Positions 12,956-25,797 of a stretch of 64,000 nucleotides of DNA are shown here, one piece after another; position 1 is the stretch's first letter, and each line of letters starts with the position of its first letter. The position numbers were made by a program, and so were the translations under genes. The notes below the pieces were generated by a model. The model was not told the origin of the DNA and ran no database searches. It saw only the letters and a program-made list of their open reading frames with translations. The DNA is from Cryptomeria japonica. Taxonomy: Eukaryota; Streptophyta; Pinopsida; Cupressales; Cupressaceae. The stretch lies in assembly GCF_030272615.1 (NCBI RefSeq), contig NC_081407.1:155310891-155374890 (forward strand), in the 5' to 3' direction.

Positions 12956-13442
12956 GCAAGAAAAATTTTACAGTCCAGCAAACAAAAGAAATCAGTTTCG
13001 GAATACTTGAGCTTCCTAGGTTGTTTCTTCAGGTTTCATCTAGCATTCAATCTGTCCTTGGGTCTCATATAGTCCATCATTGCTTTACATCTCATTTTAC
13101 ATTCATATTTGTCTAAACTTGAGTCAAAAGGTCACTTGCTTCTCCTCATCATACTTTGTCAACACACTACATACAACAACACTTTGCTAAGTGGTCCCTC
13201 ATCAAGGTTTCTTACCTTTGGGTCTCATTTGGTCTTACTTAGAGTCAAGGTCAACTTACCTCATCAAGAGAAACTATCCTCTCTTTGGAAGTCACACCTA
13301 CTCTACTACATACATACTTGGTCTTACACTTTGGACATTGCAAGTACACCTCAGATTCATTTAAACTCCATACAACTCTTGGTCTTCCATACTCTTTCCA
13401 TTTTTCATCTAGTCTCTCACATCTTGGTCAAATACCTAGTTC

Positions 13443-16400
13443 ATGGTTGAAACCTGCCTTCAAAAATCTAGGAGAAAAGCTAAAGAGGCTCAAGAATCCG
13501 CAAACATGAGTTCTTATGAGTATGACAATGATTTATTCTTCAATCCTGAGCACACTACATTACCTGACATGGAGGTTTATAGAAACAATCCAAATGTGGA
13601 AAACATAGACACTACAAACAACAATGCTACACACAATGACAATGTGGACAACCTTTCAATACAATCAGCAGACATAGAAGAATCCATAATGAATCCTCAT
13701 TTCAATAGATTGGTTGAAGAGATAATGAGGAGAGATCGACAATACTTCTTACACATGATGGCACAAAGTGGAGCTAAAATACCTCATGACTTTGACATGT
13801 CTCAACTTATGGAAAATCGACCCTCACAACAAACTCAATCCAACATGGATCAAAGGAGACCCAATAGTGGGGGAAATAGAGGACCGAATATGATGCCTGA
13901 TTCACCATCAGTTTTGCTTCAAAAACCAGAAATCCCACATACACAAGCTCAAACATATGATACTTACCTTCGAAGACCATTATGGAAGCCTTATGCAGAT
14001 AGATATGCTCAATCACATGCTCCAGCTATGGATCAATCAAAACAAGTGGATACTCAAAGGCATCCTCAAAATTTGGACATAAGGAAACCTCATGTCAAAT
14101 TTGGGGGCAACACAATGGAAAATGAAATGCCTATCGAATATGGTATATATGCACAAAATAGATATGGGGTTCCTCAACATGAAACTATGCCAAGTGCTCC
14201 CTATATGCCGCATCAATATAGACCTCCATACGGACATGTCTACGATCAGTATCATCCATACATGCAACAAGCTCCTCCTCAAATGGGTGTTTCAAACACG
14301 GGATATGTTACAAGAAATAGATCTCCTCCCAAGAGAAATTTGGAGCAACAAATAAGAGATTTACAAAAGAAAATGGAGGACATGAGTACACCAAAACCAA
14401 CATACACTATGAGAGATATATGTCCTTATCCATTTGATAAGAGCATCCCAATGCCTCCATTTCCTGCACACTTTGTGACACCAAAATTTGATAAGTATAG
14501 AGGAAAAGGAGACCCCAAGGCACACATAAGACAATTTTTCACAGCTTGCATTGAGGTAGCGGCAGAAGAAACATATTTGATGAGGTTGTTCCCGCAGAGC
14601 TTAGGCGATCAAGCTATGGAATGGTTTTCTCAATTACCTCCCGGTATTAAGTCATGGGGCGACTTAGCAGAGGCATTCATTCAGCATTTCTCCTACAATA
14701 TATAAATAGATATCTCAGTCACTACTCTATGCAATACTAAGCAAAAGGAAGGAGAATCTTTTGCGTCATTTTTACAAAGATGGAGAAATCTAGCTAGCAG
14801 ATGCTCTTGCGAAATCCCACAGAAACAAATGGTAGAAATGTTCACTCAAAACGTTAACAAGGATATTGGCTATGATCTCAGGAAAGCTTGTTTGTCCACA
14901 TTCAAGGATGTTATTGAAAAGGGCCTAGCAACAGAAAAGGTCTTAATTGAACAAGGAGTCATTAAGATATTCAAAGAAAACAAAGAGGACTTTAAAGGAA
15001 AAGACAAGCCAAGATTTTGGAATAAGAACAAGAATACAGTTAATGATGGTGTTGTTGATGCCAGCACAGTGAGACCCAAATTCATCTTTTCTGGATTGAG
15101 TTCTACAAACAATCAAGTGAATACTTAAACAACTTCTAGACCACGAAGGAAGTACACTCCATTGGGAGAACCACTTGAATCAGTCTTCAAAAAGCTTGTG
15201 GCGAACAAAGTGATCACAGTTCCAGATTTTCCTCCATATGAACCAAAGGTCAAACCAAATTGGTGGAATGATGATGAGCATTGTGAATTTCATAAGAGCA
15301 AGGGTCATAAGACAGGAAATTGCCATCGACTGAAGAACATTGTGCAAGATCTCATTGATAGAGGTGACATTGAGATTGAGGGACATTCATCTAATCAAGA
15401 ACATGAGATGTTTAAGGAACCATTCCCAAAGCATGACAAGGGAAAAGGTAAAGCCACAGATGATCAAGCCAACTATACTAGAGCACCTTACAACTATGAC
15501 TCAACTATCAACCACATCTCGATGGACAATCATATCTCTACTATTACTATCAAGAACAAAAATCCTGAGAATCCTCCTCAGAGACCCAAGATTGTTCTAA
15601 GAGGTGTGGGATCTTCGTCCGAGTCTACCTCTGAATGTCATGTTACAACCCGTCGAGGTAAGATTACTTTGCCAGGTGCTTCCACTAAAAATGCCGCTTC
15701 TTCATCAACCAAACCTGAGTATGACCTTGTAGAACAGTTAGGGAAGACACCCGCGCTCATCTCCATCCTTGAGCTCTTACGCATATCCCCTGCTCATAAG
15801 GCTATTCTTGACAAAATATTGAGAGACACTGCCGTCCCTACTGATCTGAACGTGGACCAGTTTCAAGCCATGGTGGGATACCTTTCCATTCCACATTCCC
15901 TTACGTTCACAGAAGTCGATGACGCCTCCGTAAGTCAGCCACATAATGTACCTTTACACATTGAAGCCTTTATACACAAACATCGAATAAAGCGAGTCCT
16001 GATAGATGGAGGAGAAGGCCTAAACATTTGTACATTGAGCACCATTAAACAATTGGGATATTCTGACAAAGCTGTGAATTCTACAAATCAAATCACCATC
16101 AAGGCCTATGATGATGAAGAGCGTTCATCCAAGGGCATAGTCACCTTACCTCTAAGAATTGGGCCAGTTACAAAGGATGTGGTTTGTCAAGTCCTGGATC
16201 TAGATCTCACTTATAATATATTGCTAGGACGTCCTTGGATTCATGAAATGAGGGCAGTCCCATCGACATACCATCAATGCATTAAGTTTCCTCATAATGG
16301 AGTCGAGGTAACAGTTAATGGTGATCCTAATCCGTTCATATATTGCAATAACCTGAGATCACATACTGAGACCATCATTCCCAGTAATCGTGAAGCTGTT

Positions 16401-19400
16401 CCTTCTTCGACATACATTGACCCTGAGTCATTGAAACCTTCGACATCAAAACAAGGTGAACTTAAAGGCAAATTTCAAGACAAAGGCATGGGAGAATACA
16501 TTTTGAATCAGACCATGTATTTACGACAAGTCATGAGCTCTCCAAAAGAATATGGAAGGCCACATCCTAATAAGCAAATAACCATCATGATACTCAAATG
16601 GCATCCTACTATCTTTCAAAGATGGGGCGAACTAGAAGAGGAAGATTTATACAAAATGCTCTACAAAGACATTGAAGAGGACACACAAGATCAGATTAAT
16701 ATACCCTGTGAGAACTATGGCAAAGGCTTCAAGATTCTACAAAGATTCGGGTATGATGGAAAAAGCCCTCTTGGGTTACGCAAAGAAGGCGTCATGGAGC
16801 CCTTACAACCTGAATTGACTGTAAGAAGGGAACGCTCAAAGGGACTTGGTTTTCTGACTTCCAAAATACACAGTAAAAGGACAGAAGAGGCATCACAAAG
16901 CAAAGTTGCCAAAGTTCAACAAGAAGATTACTATTCCACAGATTCCAACGAATGGGAATGGGGTTCAGACAAATCCTCCAGTGACTATGAGCTCACCGAG
17001 ACATTCAGAGAGCCAGATGAACCCACAGAAGAAGAGGAATTTTACAAAAAATTTAGAGTTGGTCAAGAAACAACTCATAAGGATTTCCCACAGTCTTCGT
17101 TTCAAGGTCTTAGGTCGAAATCACATAGGATGAGGACACCTGTCCCGGAAGGCGCTACTAGTGATGACAATTTGGATTCGCTTGCGATCGAAACTGATGA
17201 GGAGAGTGCCATCGATGACCTCGACGATTGCCTCGATATACCCGAATATAACCACATCTTCACTCTTAGCCCTACAAACTCTGAAAACATTAAAGGCCTT
17301 CCCCTTGTTCATCCCCAACTCATTGACTGGGATTATGAAGGATCAGCACAATTTGACACATTTTAAAATGACGAAGCTATTATCGACTATCTTGGCATAC
17401 GAGATGATCTTCCCCCTGGGGACCACAAAGCAGGATACACCATAGAACTCAACAACATGGCATATTTCGGTGAGGGTGTCGGACCTTCCAGTCGCAAAAA
17501 TGTGAAAATAAGAACAAAACAAGGGTCTTATGGCGAAAACCACACTGTGGCGCTATCTGACTCCAAAAAAGTAAAAAGAAAGGACGTATCTGAGGGCGAA
17601 AACCTCTCTGAGGCACCCGAAGATGGAAGGCTCGACATTCTCCCAGCATCATATGAGAAAAAATCATCCATGTTGGCAGAGGAGACTATTAAGACAAACA
17701 TTGGTACAGAAGAAGTTCCACACAACATATTCCTGGCTCAATCCTTGACAGAGTCCGAAAGGGGAAAGTTCATAAGCTTCTTCAAAGAACGACAAATCAA
17801 CTTTGCATGGTCATACGCTGATATGCCTGGACTAGATCCGGATTTGGTAATGCATCATTTGACAGTCAAACCAGGGGCAAAGCCAGTGAAACAGAAATTA
17901 AGAAAAATGCATCCACAAGTGGCATTACTAGTCAAAGCATAGCTGGAGAAATTATTGGATGTCGGATTCATACGCCCAATTGATTATCCCGAATGGATCT
18001 CCAATTTAGTACCTGTCAGTAAACCAGATCGCAGTATCAGAATATGTACAGATTTCAGAGACATCAACAAAGCTTGTCCAAAAGATGACTTTCCATTACC
18101 AAATATCGACTTGATCATTGATCTTACAGCAGGTCACGAAATGTTATCTTTAATGGATGGATTTTCTGGTTATAATCAAATCAGGATTGCACCCGAGGAT
18201 CAACACAAAACATCATTCACTTGTCCGTGGGGAACTTTCTGTTGGAATGTCATGCCCTTTGGGCTAAAAAATGCAGGTGCTACGTATCAAAGAGCAATGA
18301 CCACTATCTTTCATGATCTCATGCACATAACCATGGAAGATTATGTTGATGATCTCTTGGGTAAATCAATAGATAGAGATACACATTTGGACATACTTTT
18401 AGTCGTCTTTGATCGGTTGGAAAAATACAAGGTAAGATTAAACCCCAAGAAATGTGTCTTTGGAGTAACCTCCGGGAAGCTCCTAGGATTCATTGTGTCC
18501 AAAAGAGGAATCGAAGCCGATCCAGCAAAAGTCAAGGCTATCTTGGACATGCCGCCACCCAGAAATATCAGTCAACTTCGATCCTTACAAGGGAGACTCC
18601 AGTCTATACGAAGATTCATAGCGCAACTGGCAGATAAGTGTAATCCTTTTCAGCACCTGCTACATAAAAATATCAAATTCAAATGGGATGAGAACTGTCA
18701 ACAAGCCTTTCAGACGCTCAAAGATTATCTTTTGAATCCGCCAGTTTTGATGCCACCAATTCCAGATCAGCCTTTGTTACTATACATATCAGCTACTCCA
18801 ACAGCACTGGGGGCACTCCTAGCACAACAAATTGCTGACGGCAAGGAAAAAGTAGTATACTATATCAGTCGCACATTGGTGGGATACGAGCTAAACTACA
18901 CACCGATCGAGCGTGCATGTCTCACTGTGGTCTTTGCTTTGCAGAAATTACGCCATTATATGCTCACTCATAAGACTAAGTTGATTGCAAGAATTGATCC
19001 ATTAAAATACCTTCTTAACAAAGCTACACTTACTGGGCGACTGGCCAAATGGGTAATGATCCTGAGTGAGTTCGACATCGAGTATGTGGACAGAAAAGCA
19101 ATAAAAGGACAAGCAATCGCGGATCAATTAGCAGATGCTCCCATGATAGATGATGCTCCTCTAAATTCAGAATTTCCAGATGAATCCATTCTAACAATAT
19201 CACATGCAAAGCCATGGCAATTATACTTTGACGACTCATACACACAGCATGGGGCAGGAGCTGGTATTCTATTTATAACTCCTCAAGGCGATTCTATACC
19301 AAAATCATACCGCTTATCATTTCCTTGCACTAACAATATAGCGGAATATGAGGCATTAACAACTGGATTACGAATTGCAGTTCAATGGAAGATCCAAGAA

Positions 19401-20960
19401 CTTCATGTTTTTGGGGATTCTCAACTTGTCATCCGTCAAGCAACTGATGATTATCAAACAAAAGATGAAAAATTAATGCCTTACAAGCAATTGGTAGATG
19501 ATTTGAAACAACATTTCACAAAGATAGATTTTGAGCAGATACCAAGAGAGCAGAATCATGCTGCAGATGCCATGGCTACCGCTTCACTAATTGACCTGCC
19601 TCAAAATGAAACCTGCTATGAGTTTCTGGTAGACAACCTGTTGGTTCCTTCATATGAGATCACTCCTACTGAAATGATATGCGTTTTCGGTCCTGAATCC
19701 CAGTTATATGGTTCCATATTCACATACCTTCGCGACAATATCTTGCCTCCTGATCTATCAAACAACCAACGCCGCACTTTCATTCGTCAATCCTCTCGAT
19801 ATGTCATTTTAGCTGATATCCTATACCGACGAGGTCTAGATGGCACTCTTCTTAGATGTTTAGAAAGTGACGAAGCTCAGATTGCGTTACATGAAGTGCA
19901 TGAAGGGATATGTGGTCTGCATGCTAGTGGTCCTACCTTGGCCAAGAAACTCATCAGGATTGGATATTATTGGCCCAATATGGAAAAAGACTCATATCAG
20001 TTTGTCAAGAAATGTAAGCAATGTCAAATTCATGGAGATCTCATACATGCACCAGCACAAGAACTACAACCAATTGCGTCTCCTTGGCCCTTTTGTCAGT
20101 GGGGACTCGATCTCATAGGCAAGATTCACCCTCCTTCTTCCAATGGTCATAAATTCATTATCACAGCCACAGAGTATTTCACAAAATGGATTGAAGTCAT
20201 GCCTCTCACACAAGTCACTGGGAAACAAATTGCTACCTTCATCCTAAACTACATCATTTGCCGATATGGTATTCCCAATTCCATTATCACTGATAACGGG
20301 CGTTCCTTCAAAAATCAGGATGTTCGTGAACTCTGTGAGCGCTTCCATATCTCCCATCATTTCTCGACACCATATTACCCCCAAGGTAATGGCCAAGCTG
20401 AGGCGTCTAATAAAACAATTCTTAAAATCCTCAAAAAGACAGTCGACGACGCTGGCCGTAACTGGCATATCCAACTCAATCCAGCACTTTGGGCCTATCA
20501 CACAAGTGTCCGCACACCTACAGGAGCTACACCCTACTCACTTGTCTACGGCGCTAAAGCCATCTTGCCTATTGAGGTCGAGTTACCTTCTTTACGGGTC
20601 TCTTTGCGAAACATCATCAACGATGAAGATTACAGGGTCTCCCGCTTACAAGAACTAGAACTATTGGATGAACGGAGACAAACTGCTTTTAGTCATCTTA
20701 AGGCTTACCAACAGCGAATGAGTCGCAGCTACAATCACAAAGTCAAGCCTTGCACATTTGAGGTATGTGACTTAGTCCTCAGAGAAAACCCCAAGAATCA
20801 GCAAGACAGAGATAAGAAGGGCAAGTTTGAACCAAATTGGCTTGGTCCTTACATCATCACAGCGGTATATGGATCTAGGGCATATCAGCTCTCAACTACA
20901 GAAGGTGAACCTTTGGAGGATCCTATCAACAGCATGCACCTTCGCAGGTTCTACACATAG
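13443..20960 (+). pseudogene. Gag-pol polyprotein of Tat-lineage element B, single frame with four premature stops
   Basis: One frame of 2505 codons runs from ATG 13443 to TAG 20960 with no frameshift. It is broken only by stops at 14703 (TAA), 15126 (TAA), 17364 (TAA) and 17940 (TAG); A has sense codons Glu, Gln, Gln and Glu at those places. Domains by approximate residue: gag 1-600; CHHC zinc knuckle near 612; aspartic protease with IDGGEG near 854; G-patch-like GFKILQRFGYDGKSPLGL near 1090-1120; RT about 1500-1690 with YVDD near 1634; RNase H 1 about 1775-1870; archaeal-type RNase H 2 about 1925-2045 (active-site segment reads YFDDS where A has YFDGS); integrase zinc finger about 2150-2195; integrase core with GLDLIG, ITDNG and NGQAEASNK. 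Replacement of four codons is all that separates it from an open frame, consistent with its young LTRs. Confidence 0.95.
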
Positions 20961-22631
20961 CTCTTCGGAATATCCTAATTCAAAAAATACAAAAAAATTA
21001 TAAAACATAAAAAATCATTACTTGGTGAAAACCTGGCAAACATGCGCCTTGTGACACAAAAAAATTGAAAAAATCGAAAAAAGTAAAGAGAAATAATTTC
21101 ATCCAATGGTGAAAACCACTTCGGTGGTGCCCTGGGAAAGTACCATGGTGAAAACTGGGTCACCAGCGCCATGCGTAGAGACTTTGCTCCTCTCTCCTTC
21201 AGGATTCTCTTTCATCCTTCACTTTGCACACACTCACAACCTATTCATCCATAATAAACTTACCCATTCCCATCATGGCTTGTTATTGATCTACCTAGGA
21301 TTGGTTAGCCATCCATAATAAACCTCCCTTTCCATCCATAATAAATCAGATCCTATCTGTGGCTAAGGCAATTCCTACGTCTAGTGATGGGTGTGGAACT
21401 GAGGACATCACATGTTTCGAGGAGTACAGTTTCTTCCAACTTCCTTCAGTCTATCCGTGCACAATCTGCAATAAAGCAACATTTGCATCACAGATCCGCA
21501 ATAAAGTTTCATCTTCTCCGCAATAAAGTATCAGTTTCATGGATTCAGTCAGTTTTAGATGAGACACAGCAGCAACAATGGGCTTCAACAAATCAAATCT
21601 TTCAACAGACTCAGACAACATATGGTTCAGTGTTAATCTATCCCTTTTGTGAAAGTGAACATTGTGACCACAATCAAACATGACTTATACAAGTGACAAG
21701 AGACACTAAACTTGAGGACTACAGTGGATGTTGGTGTCGAGTCTTGGTTTTCTTTTGATTTTATCTTTTGGTGACATGTCTTTTAGCTTTTCCAAGATGT
21801 CTCTGACTAGAGATTCTATCTCCAGGATGTCTTTGACTAGAAAGGCAAGGAGGGGGTATCGTCACCTATTTGCATTTGTTGTCTGTGGATTGTCTCTTAG
21901 TAATGCTATGACTTGTCCAAGGATATGAGGACACTGAGAGTCTAGTATGAACTGGGGCATTCCTTGTTTGTGACTGTCTTATCTCCATGCAAACAGGTAC
22001 AATGACTTTCTAGGTCGAACATATGCCTCGATGGTCATAACCTATTTTTCCATAATAAGCTCAATGATGATAACGCACAAGAAGCTCTTTCACGTTCATA
22101 TCTTCTGTCTTCCATCCCCCTTTCTTGGTTGACTTCCATCATCCTTCTCGAGTCCGCGTAGCCTGCTATCACACGACTGAGTATAATGACACACCAAAAA
22201 CATTTGCATTTCATATAGTTACACCTGCATTTCCACATATAAGCATTTCACACATACATATAGATATCACAATTGCATCACATCCTGCACACAACACTTG
22301 TTAGCACAATTTACATTTGCATTATCATATTCATATGCATTACATACATTCACATTTGCATCATGCATCACATATACAACATAAAAGAACAAAAATATTG
22401 CATTGCATCATACACAAATTTGCATCCATATCATAAGCATACATTCTAAGAACATCTCATCACATAGGTACACATGCATATCGCTGCCGCAAAAATGAAT
22501 CATCTCTCATATATAATCAAATGTGTCATGATACAATGATGTCAAAAGAATCATATGGCTACAAAATCACCCGCAGGTGTCTACAATACAAAAAAATGGT
22601 ACAAATACTGATACAAGGGAGCCCTCTATGG
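20961..22631. other. Spacer between pol and PMD gene in element B; no gene
   Basis: Non-coding sequence homologous to 1516-3223 of A. The blocks at 21030-21165 repeat GGTGAAAACC three times, each near a GCGCC- or GTGCC-like sequence, a pattern I associate with the region after pol in Tat elements. From 22200 to 22500 it is very AT-rich with many CATTTGCAT/CACATA-type words. Confidence 0.75.
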
Positions 22632-24659
22632 CTATGATGAACTCCCTCCCTCGGAGCCACCTAGCCTCGACGGAATCTGAGCTCTAGACGGACCCGCTCC
22701 AGGATCACCCTGCCTGTCTGGTGGTGGAGGAGGACCCATGACCCCACCACTCGATGCCTGTCTCCTCTGGCTCCCTCCCGTAGTCGTCGTTGTCCGCGAT
22801 GGTCTATGAAAGCTCCTCGCCCGCTGATCTGCTGGCATGGCACCATAATACAGGTCCCTCCAGTAGGCAATCTCCTCTCCGGCTTGCAGGACATAGGCGT
22901 AGCCTGCTCCTGCGTCCTCCGCTGCCTGTCTCCCTGCCCTCAGTGCGGTCTCAGCCTCAGTATAGCGCTGAATCGCCTGATCCCTCTCCCGCTCAGTATC
23001 CCTGAGCCTGGTCCTGAGTCGGTCCCTCTCCCACTCCAGATCTTGGATCTCATCTGCCTGGCCCTAGCAGATCTCCCTGAGCTCAATTAGCTCATCCTCC
23101 TCTGGATCCCCGCCCTCTGCCCCTGCCTGTGGCTCTCCCTCTGCGGGTGCCTGTACCTATACCGGTCCCTGTACCTGTGTTGTTGCCTGAATGGGTACCT
23201 GTCTCTGTACATGCCTAAGTCCCTGTCCCTGTCTCTGACCCTGCACCTGTGCCTATACAGGCACCTGTCCCTGTCCCTGTCCCTATACCCTAGGACCCTG
23301 TGTTGCTGGTACCTGCAGGGGCACTCCACCGCGACCCCTCACCACCTGAGCCTGTCCCTCCTGTCCACCCTCCCTCCGAGGTGCCACCCTCCTCTCCCCA
23401 ACTACTCCCCTTCGCCTCTGTCGGCCTCTTCCTCCATCACCCCCACCATCATCATCATCATCTCCTCCTACCTCTCCCTCTAGTAGCTCCCCTGGATCTA
23501 TCAGCCGTGGGAACGGATGCTCTGCCCAGTATGTCGTGTACTCTGCATCCATACCTGCATCGTCAATCTTCGGCCACATATCCCAGGGTAGGGGCATCAT
23601 CTCTACCAGCTGTGTGATGGCCTGATCATATGATAATAATGGCCCGAACTGCGCCTGATCCCTCACTGTACGGGCATACATACCCGAGCCTCGTGGCATC
23701 CTCTGGATCCTACCAAACTGTCTGCCAACCCTATCCACCAGCTGTCTCTCCAGTATGTAAGGTGTCCGCCCAATCAAATATCTGCTCCTGAAGGTATAAG
23801 GCAACTCCACTGCGTCATCCTCCCACTCCTCGCACCCTAGGTACGGCCTCCAGATGACTACATCAATGTCATCTATCACACGCCTCCAGTGCTCTAACCT
23901 GCCAATCCGAGGCTGTGAAGTAATCATATCATAAAGATGCACAAAGCTCCACCCCTGACCTCTGCCCCTGAAGTGTATCGACCGTGTTATAGGCATATGC
24001 TCGTATGCCCACACCTGTAGCAGTGTCACTCCACAACCCAGTCCCACTGATCCATGGTAGACGAACTGGTGAAACTCATAATACAGATGTGCCAAGACAC
24101 ATGGACCCCATGCATACCTGGTGTGCTCAGTCACCAATATCCCCAGTGCTCCTCCCCAGCCCACTGCCAACCCCCGTGTCGCCCTGTCCGGACATAGGAA
24201 CCCACTAATGGCTCCTCCGATCACAGCTGGCAAAGCTAACCCTGTCGCAGTCATGGTATCCCATGCCACGTGCCCTGCTCTCATCTCTAGCCCAGGATCC
24301 TGGAACACCCGTCTCAAAGCCTCCCTGTCTCCGTCACGATCGTATGGGATCATCTCTCCATCGATCGGTATATGCAATATCCTATAGACATCCTCGAGGG
24401 TCACTGTCATCTCCCCCATCGGCAAATGAAATGTGCATGTCTCGGAGTGCCATCTCTCCGCCAGCGCAGTCAGCAAACCCATGTTTGCCCGAAACTCAGG
24501 CACATATAATACATGTCTCAATCCCATCTCCTCAATGGCAGCTCTATCCTCAAAAGACAACTCTAGTCGCAACCTTTGTGTGGACGGGAATCTCTCCCGT
24601 GACTCTAGCATAGGCAGATACTCCTGCAGTCAAACAATCAATCATGTCAGTTATCGTGG

Positions 24660-24935
24660 CATTCACTGTTCATCATAAAATGCTACTTGCTATCTAAATG
24701 CATATGGTTATCTATCAGTGACACTCACTGTTCATCACAAAGTGTTGCTATCTATCCTAGTAGTGCTCCTTGTTCATCACAAAGTACTACGTGTGTGACA
24801 TTCCCTGTTCATCACAAAGTGTTACTCACATTTTGCACTCCCTGTTCATCACAAAGTGCTGCTCACACTTTGGGTACTCACTGTTCATCACAAAGTACTC
24901 TATCTTGGTGCTCCCTGTTCATCACAAAGTGCCTT
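24660..24935. repeat. Tandem repeat of ~35 bp with core CTGTTCATCACAAAGTG
   Basis: Seven recognisable copies of the core CTGTTCATCACAAAGTG (with small variants such as CATAAAATG) are separated by short variable spacers. An eighth weak copy (GTTCATCACAGAACTG) lies near 25007. Confidence 0.9.
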
Positions 24936-25059
24936 GATCTATCCTAGTTTTCCTAGAGGACCTGCTTGAGTGCATCCTCTCAGCAGCTTATCCAATCGAC
25001 AGCGTATGTTCATCACAGAACTGCCGATTTGACCTAGAAGACCAAAACCTTGCATTTTC

Positions 25060-25275
25060 TGACATAAACGCGCTTTAAACTCACAAACGCGCCTCTTGAC
25101 TGCACAAGCGCGCTTACACAACGCAGACGCGCCTGTTTGACATAAACGTGCCTAAATCATTCACAAACGCGACTTTGGCACACAAACGCCCCTTCAGGAC
25201 ATAAACGCGCCCGCATTAGACACAAACGCGGTTCCAGACGCAGACGCGCCTAGCACCGACACAGACGCGGTTGCA
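25060..25275. repeat. Degenerate CACAAACGCGCCT repeat array in PMD intron
   Basis: About ten copies of an ACAAACGCGCC or CAGACGCGCC motif, spaced about 17-22 bp, occur here. The word CAGACGCG is the complement of the GCGTCTG motif clustered in the retrotransposon leader. Confidence 0.8.
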
Positions 25276-25545
25276 CATTTTTGCACTTTTTTGTGCCCTA
25301 TTCCTAAGCGCATTTATTGCTAAACTACCATGCATTAATGACAAAATTGAATGCATCAAAGTACGAGGAGGTTTGGTGATACTTACTAGCTCTCCTGCCT
25401 CTGCTGGTCTCTGAAATCGGCGAACGCGGTCGAATCTGTGTACGAAAGCCATCGCTGCTAACAGCTGCTGCTCTTTTTCTCGCTCTGCACTGTGATCTCG
25501 TGAAGGTGTAGATGACAATGAGGATGTCTTTTGCCCGTGGTCTAT

Positions 25546-25551
25546 CTTATA
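25546..25551 (-). promoter_or_regulatory. Candidate TATA box for the antisense PMD gene
   Basis: TATAAG on the minus strand lies about 95 bp upstream of the PMD ATG at 25452, giving room for a ~65-nt 5' UTR. This suggests the PMD gene has its own promoter, independent of the LTR. Inference from position and motif only. Confidence 0.45.
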
Positions 25552-25782
25552 GACTACCCTAGCCCTCGCCTTCATTTCCCAAGTCAGTCTTCTTCATCCC
25601 GTGACTTTGTCACTTTATCCGGTCTATCCATTCTAGCCTTTCTTTCTTATCGAGAGATTGTCTGCAATCTTTTCAGACATTTTCATCCAATCTCTCGAGG
25701 GGGCATATCATTCCCATTCTGGGGCAACTCTGTATCAGTTCATCTTATCTTCTTTGAAACAACGCGACAAGCCGCATTGTCT

Positions 25783-25797
25783 CAAAGAGGGGCAAAA
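25783..25797 (+). promoter_or_regulatory. Polypurine tract of element B
   Basis: CAAAGAGGGGCAAAA abuts the 3' LTR and is the expected plus-strand primer. A second purine run (CGAGGGGGCA) lies about 100 bp upstream near 25700 and might act as an extra priming site. Confidence 0.85.

Larger units (their letters stand above)
11211..13442 (+). other. 5' untranslated leader of element B (about 2.2 kb)
   Basis: This is the stretch between the primer site and the gag start. It contains two clusters of GCGTCTGTG-type repeats, a ~400-bp well-conserved block (12100-12530) that also exists in A's leader (27610-28070), and no long conserved ORF. Leader length in A (26695-28921) is nearly the same. Packaging, dimerisation and translational control signals would be expected here, but none can be assigned from sequence alone. 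Confidence 0.8.
24624..25386 (-). other. Predicted intron (763 bp) of the antisense PMD gene
   Basis: Donor GTAAGT at 25386 and acceptor GCAG ending at 24624 keep the reading phase (phase 0) between AEAGEL and EYLPMLES. The intron holds two repeat arrays (24660-24935 and 25060-25275). An intron in this orientation cannot be removed from the retrotransposon's own genomic RNA, so it would survive retrotransposition. Confidence 0.7.
22632..25452 (-). pseudogene. Antisense plant mobile domain (PMD) gene of element B, two exons, four in-frame TAGs
   Basis: Exon 1 is 25452-25387: ATG in good context (GCGATGG) giving 22 residues that end AEAGEL. A GTAAGT donor follows. Exon 2 begins at 24623 after an ACTGCAG acceptor and continues in frame to the stop at 22632, about 685 codons in total. 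The PMD core includes EYLPMLESRERF, then CTFHLPMGEMTVTLEDVYR and ILHIPIDGE, hallmarks of this family. Downstream are an acidic/glycine stretch, a Gln-rich low-complexity stretch and a coiled coil. Stops at 23283, 23253, 23157 and 23064 are all TAG in a setting of CAG repeats; A keeps CAG at the positions I could align. The gene is GC-rich unlike its host element. Transposon-linked PMD proteins are known in plants; function here is unknown. Confidence 0.85.

Noticed and set aside
23064-23285. Programmed amber readthrough in the PMD gene
   Set aside because: The TAG positions differ between the two copies, which fits random decay of CAG codons, not recoding.
24660-24935. CRISPR-like repeat-spacer pattern in the PMD intron
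   Set aside because: Spacers are short and irregular, cores vary, no cas genes, and the context is a plant retrotransposon.
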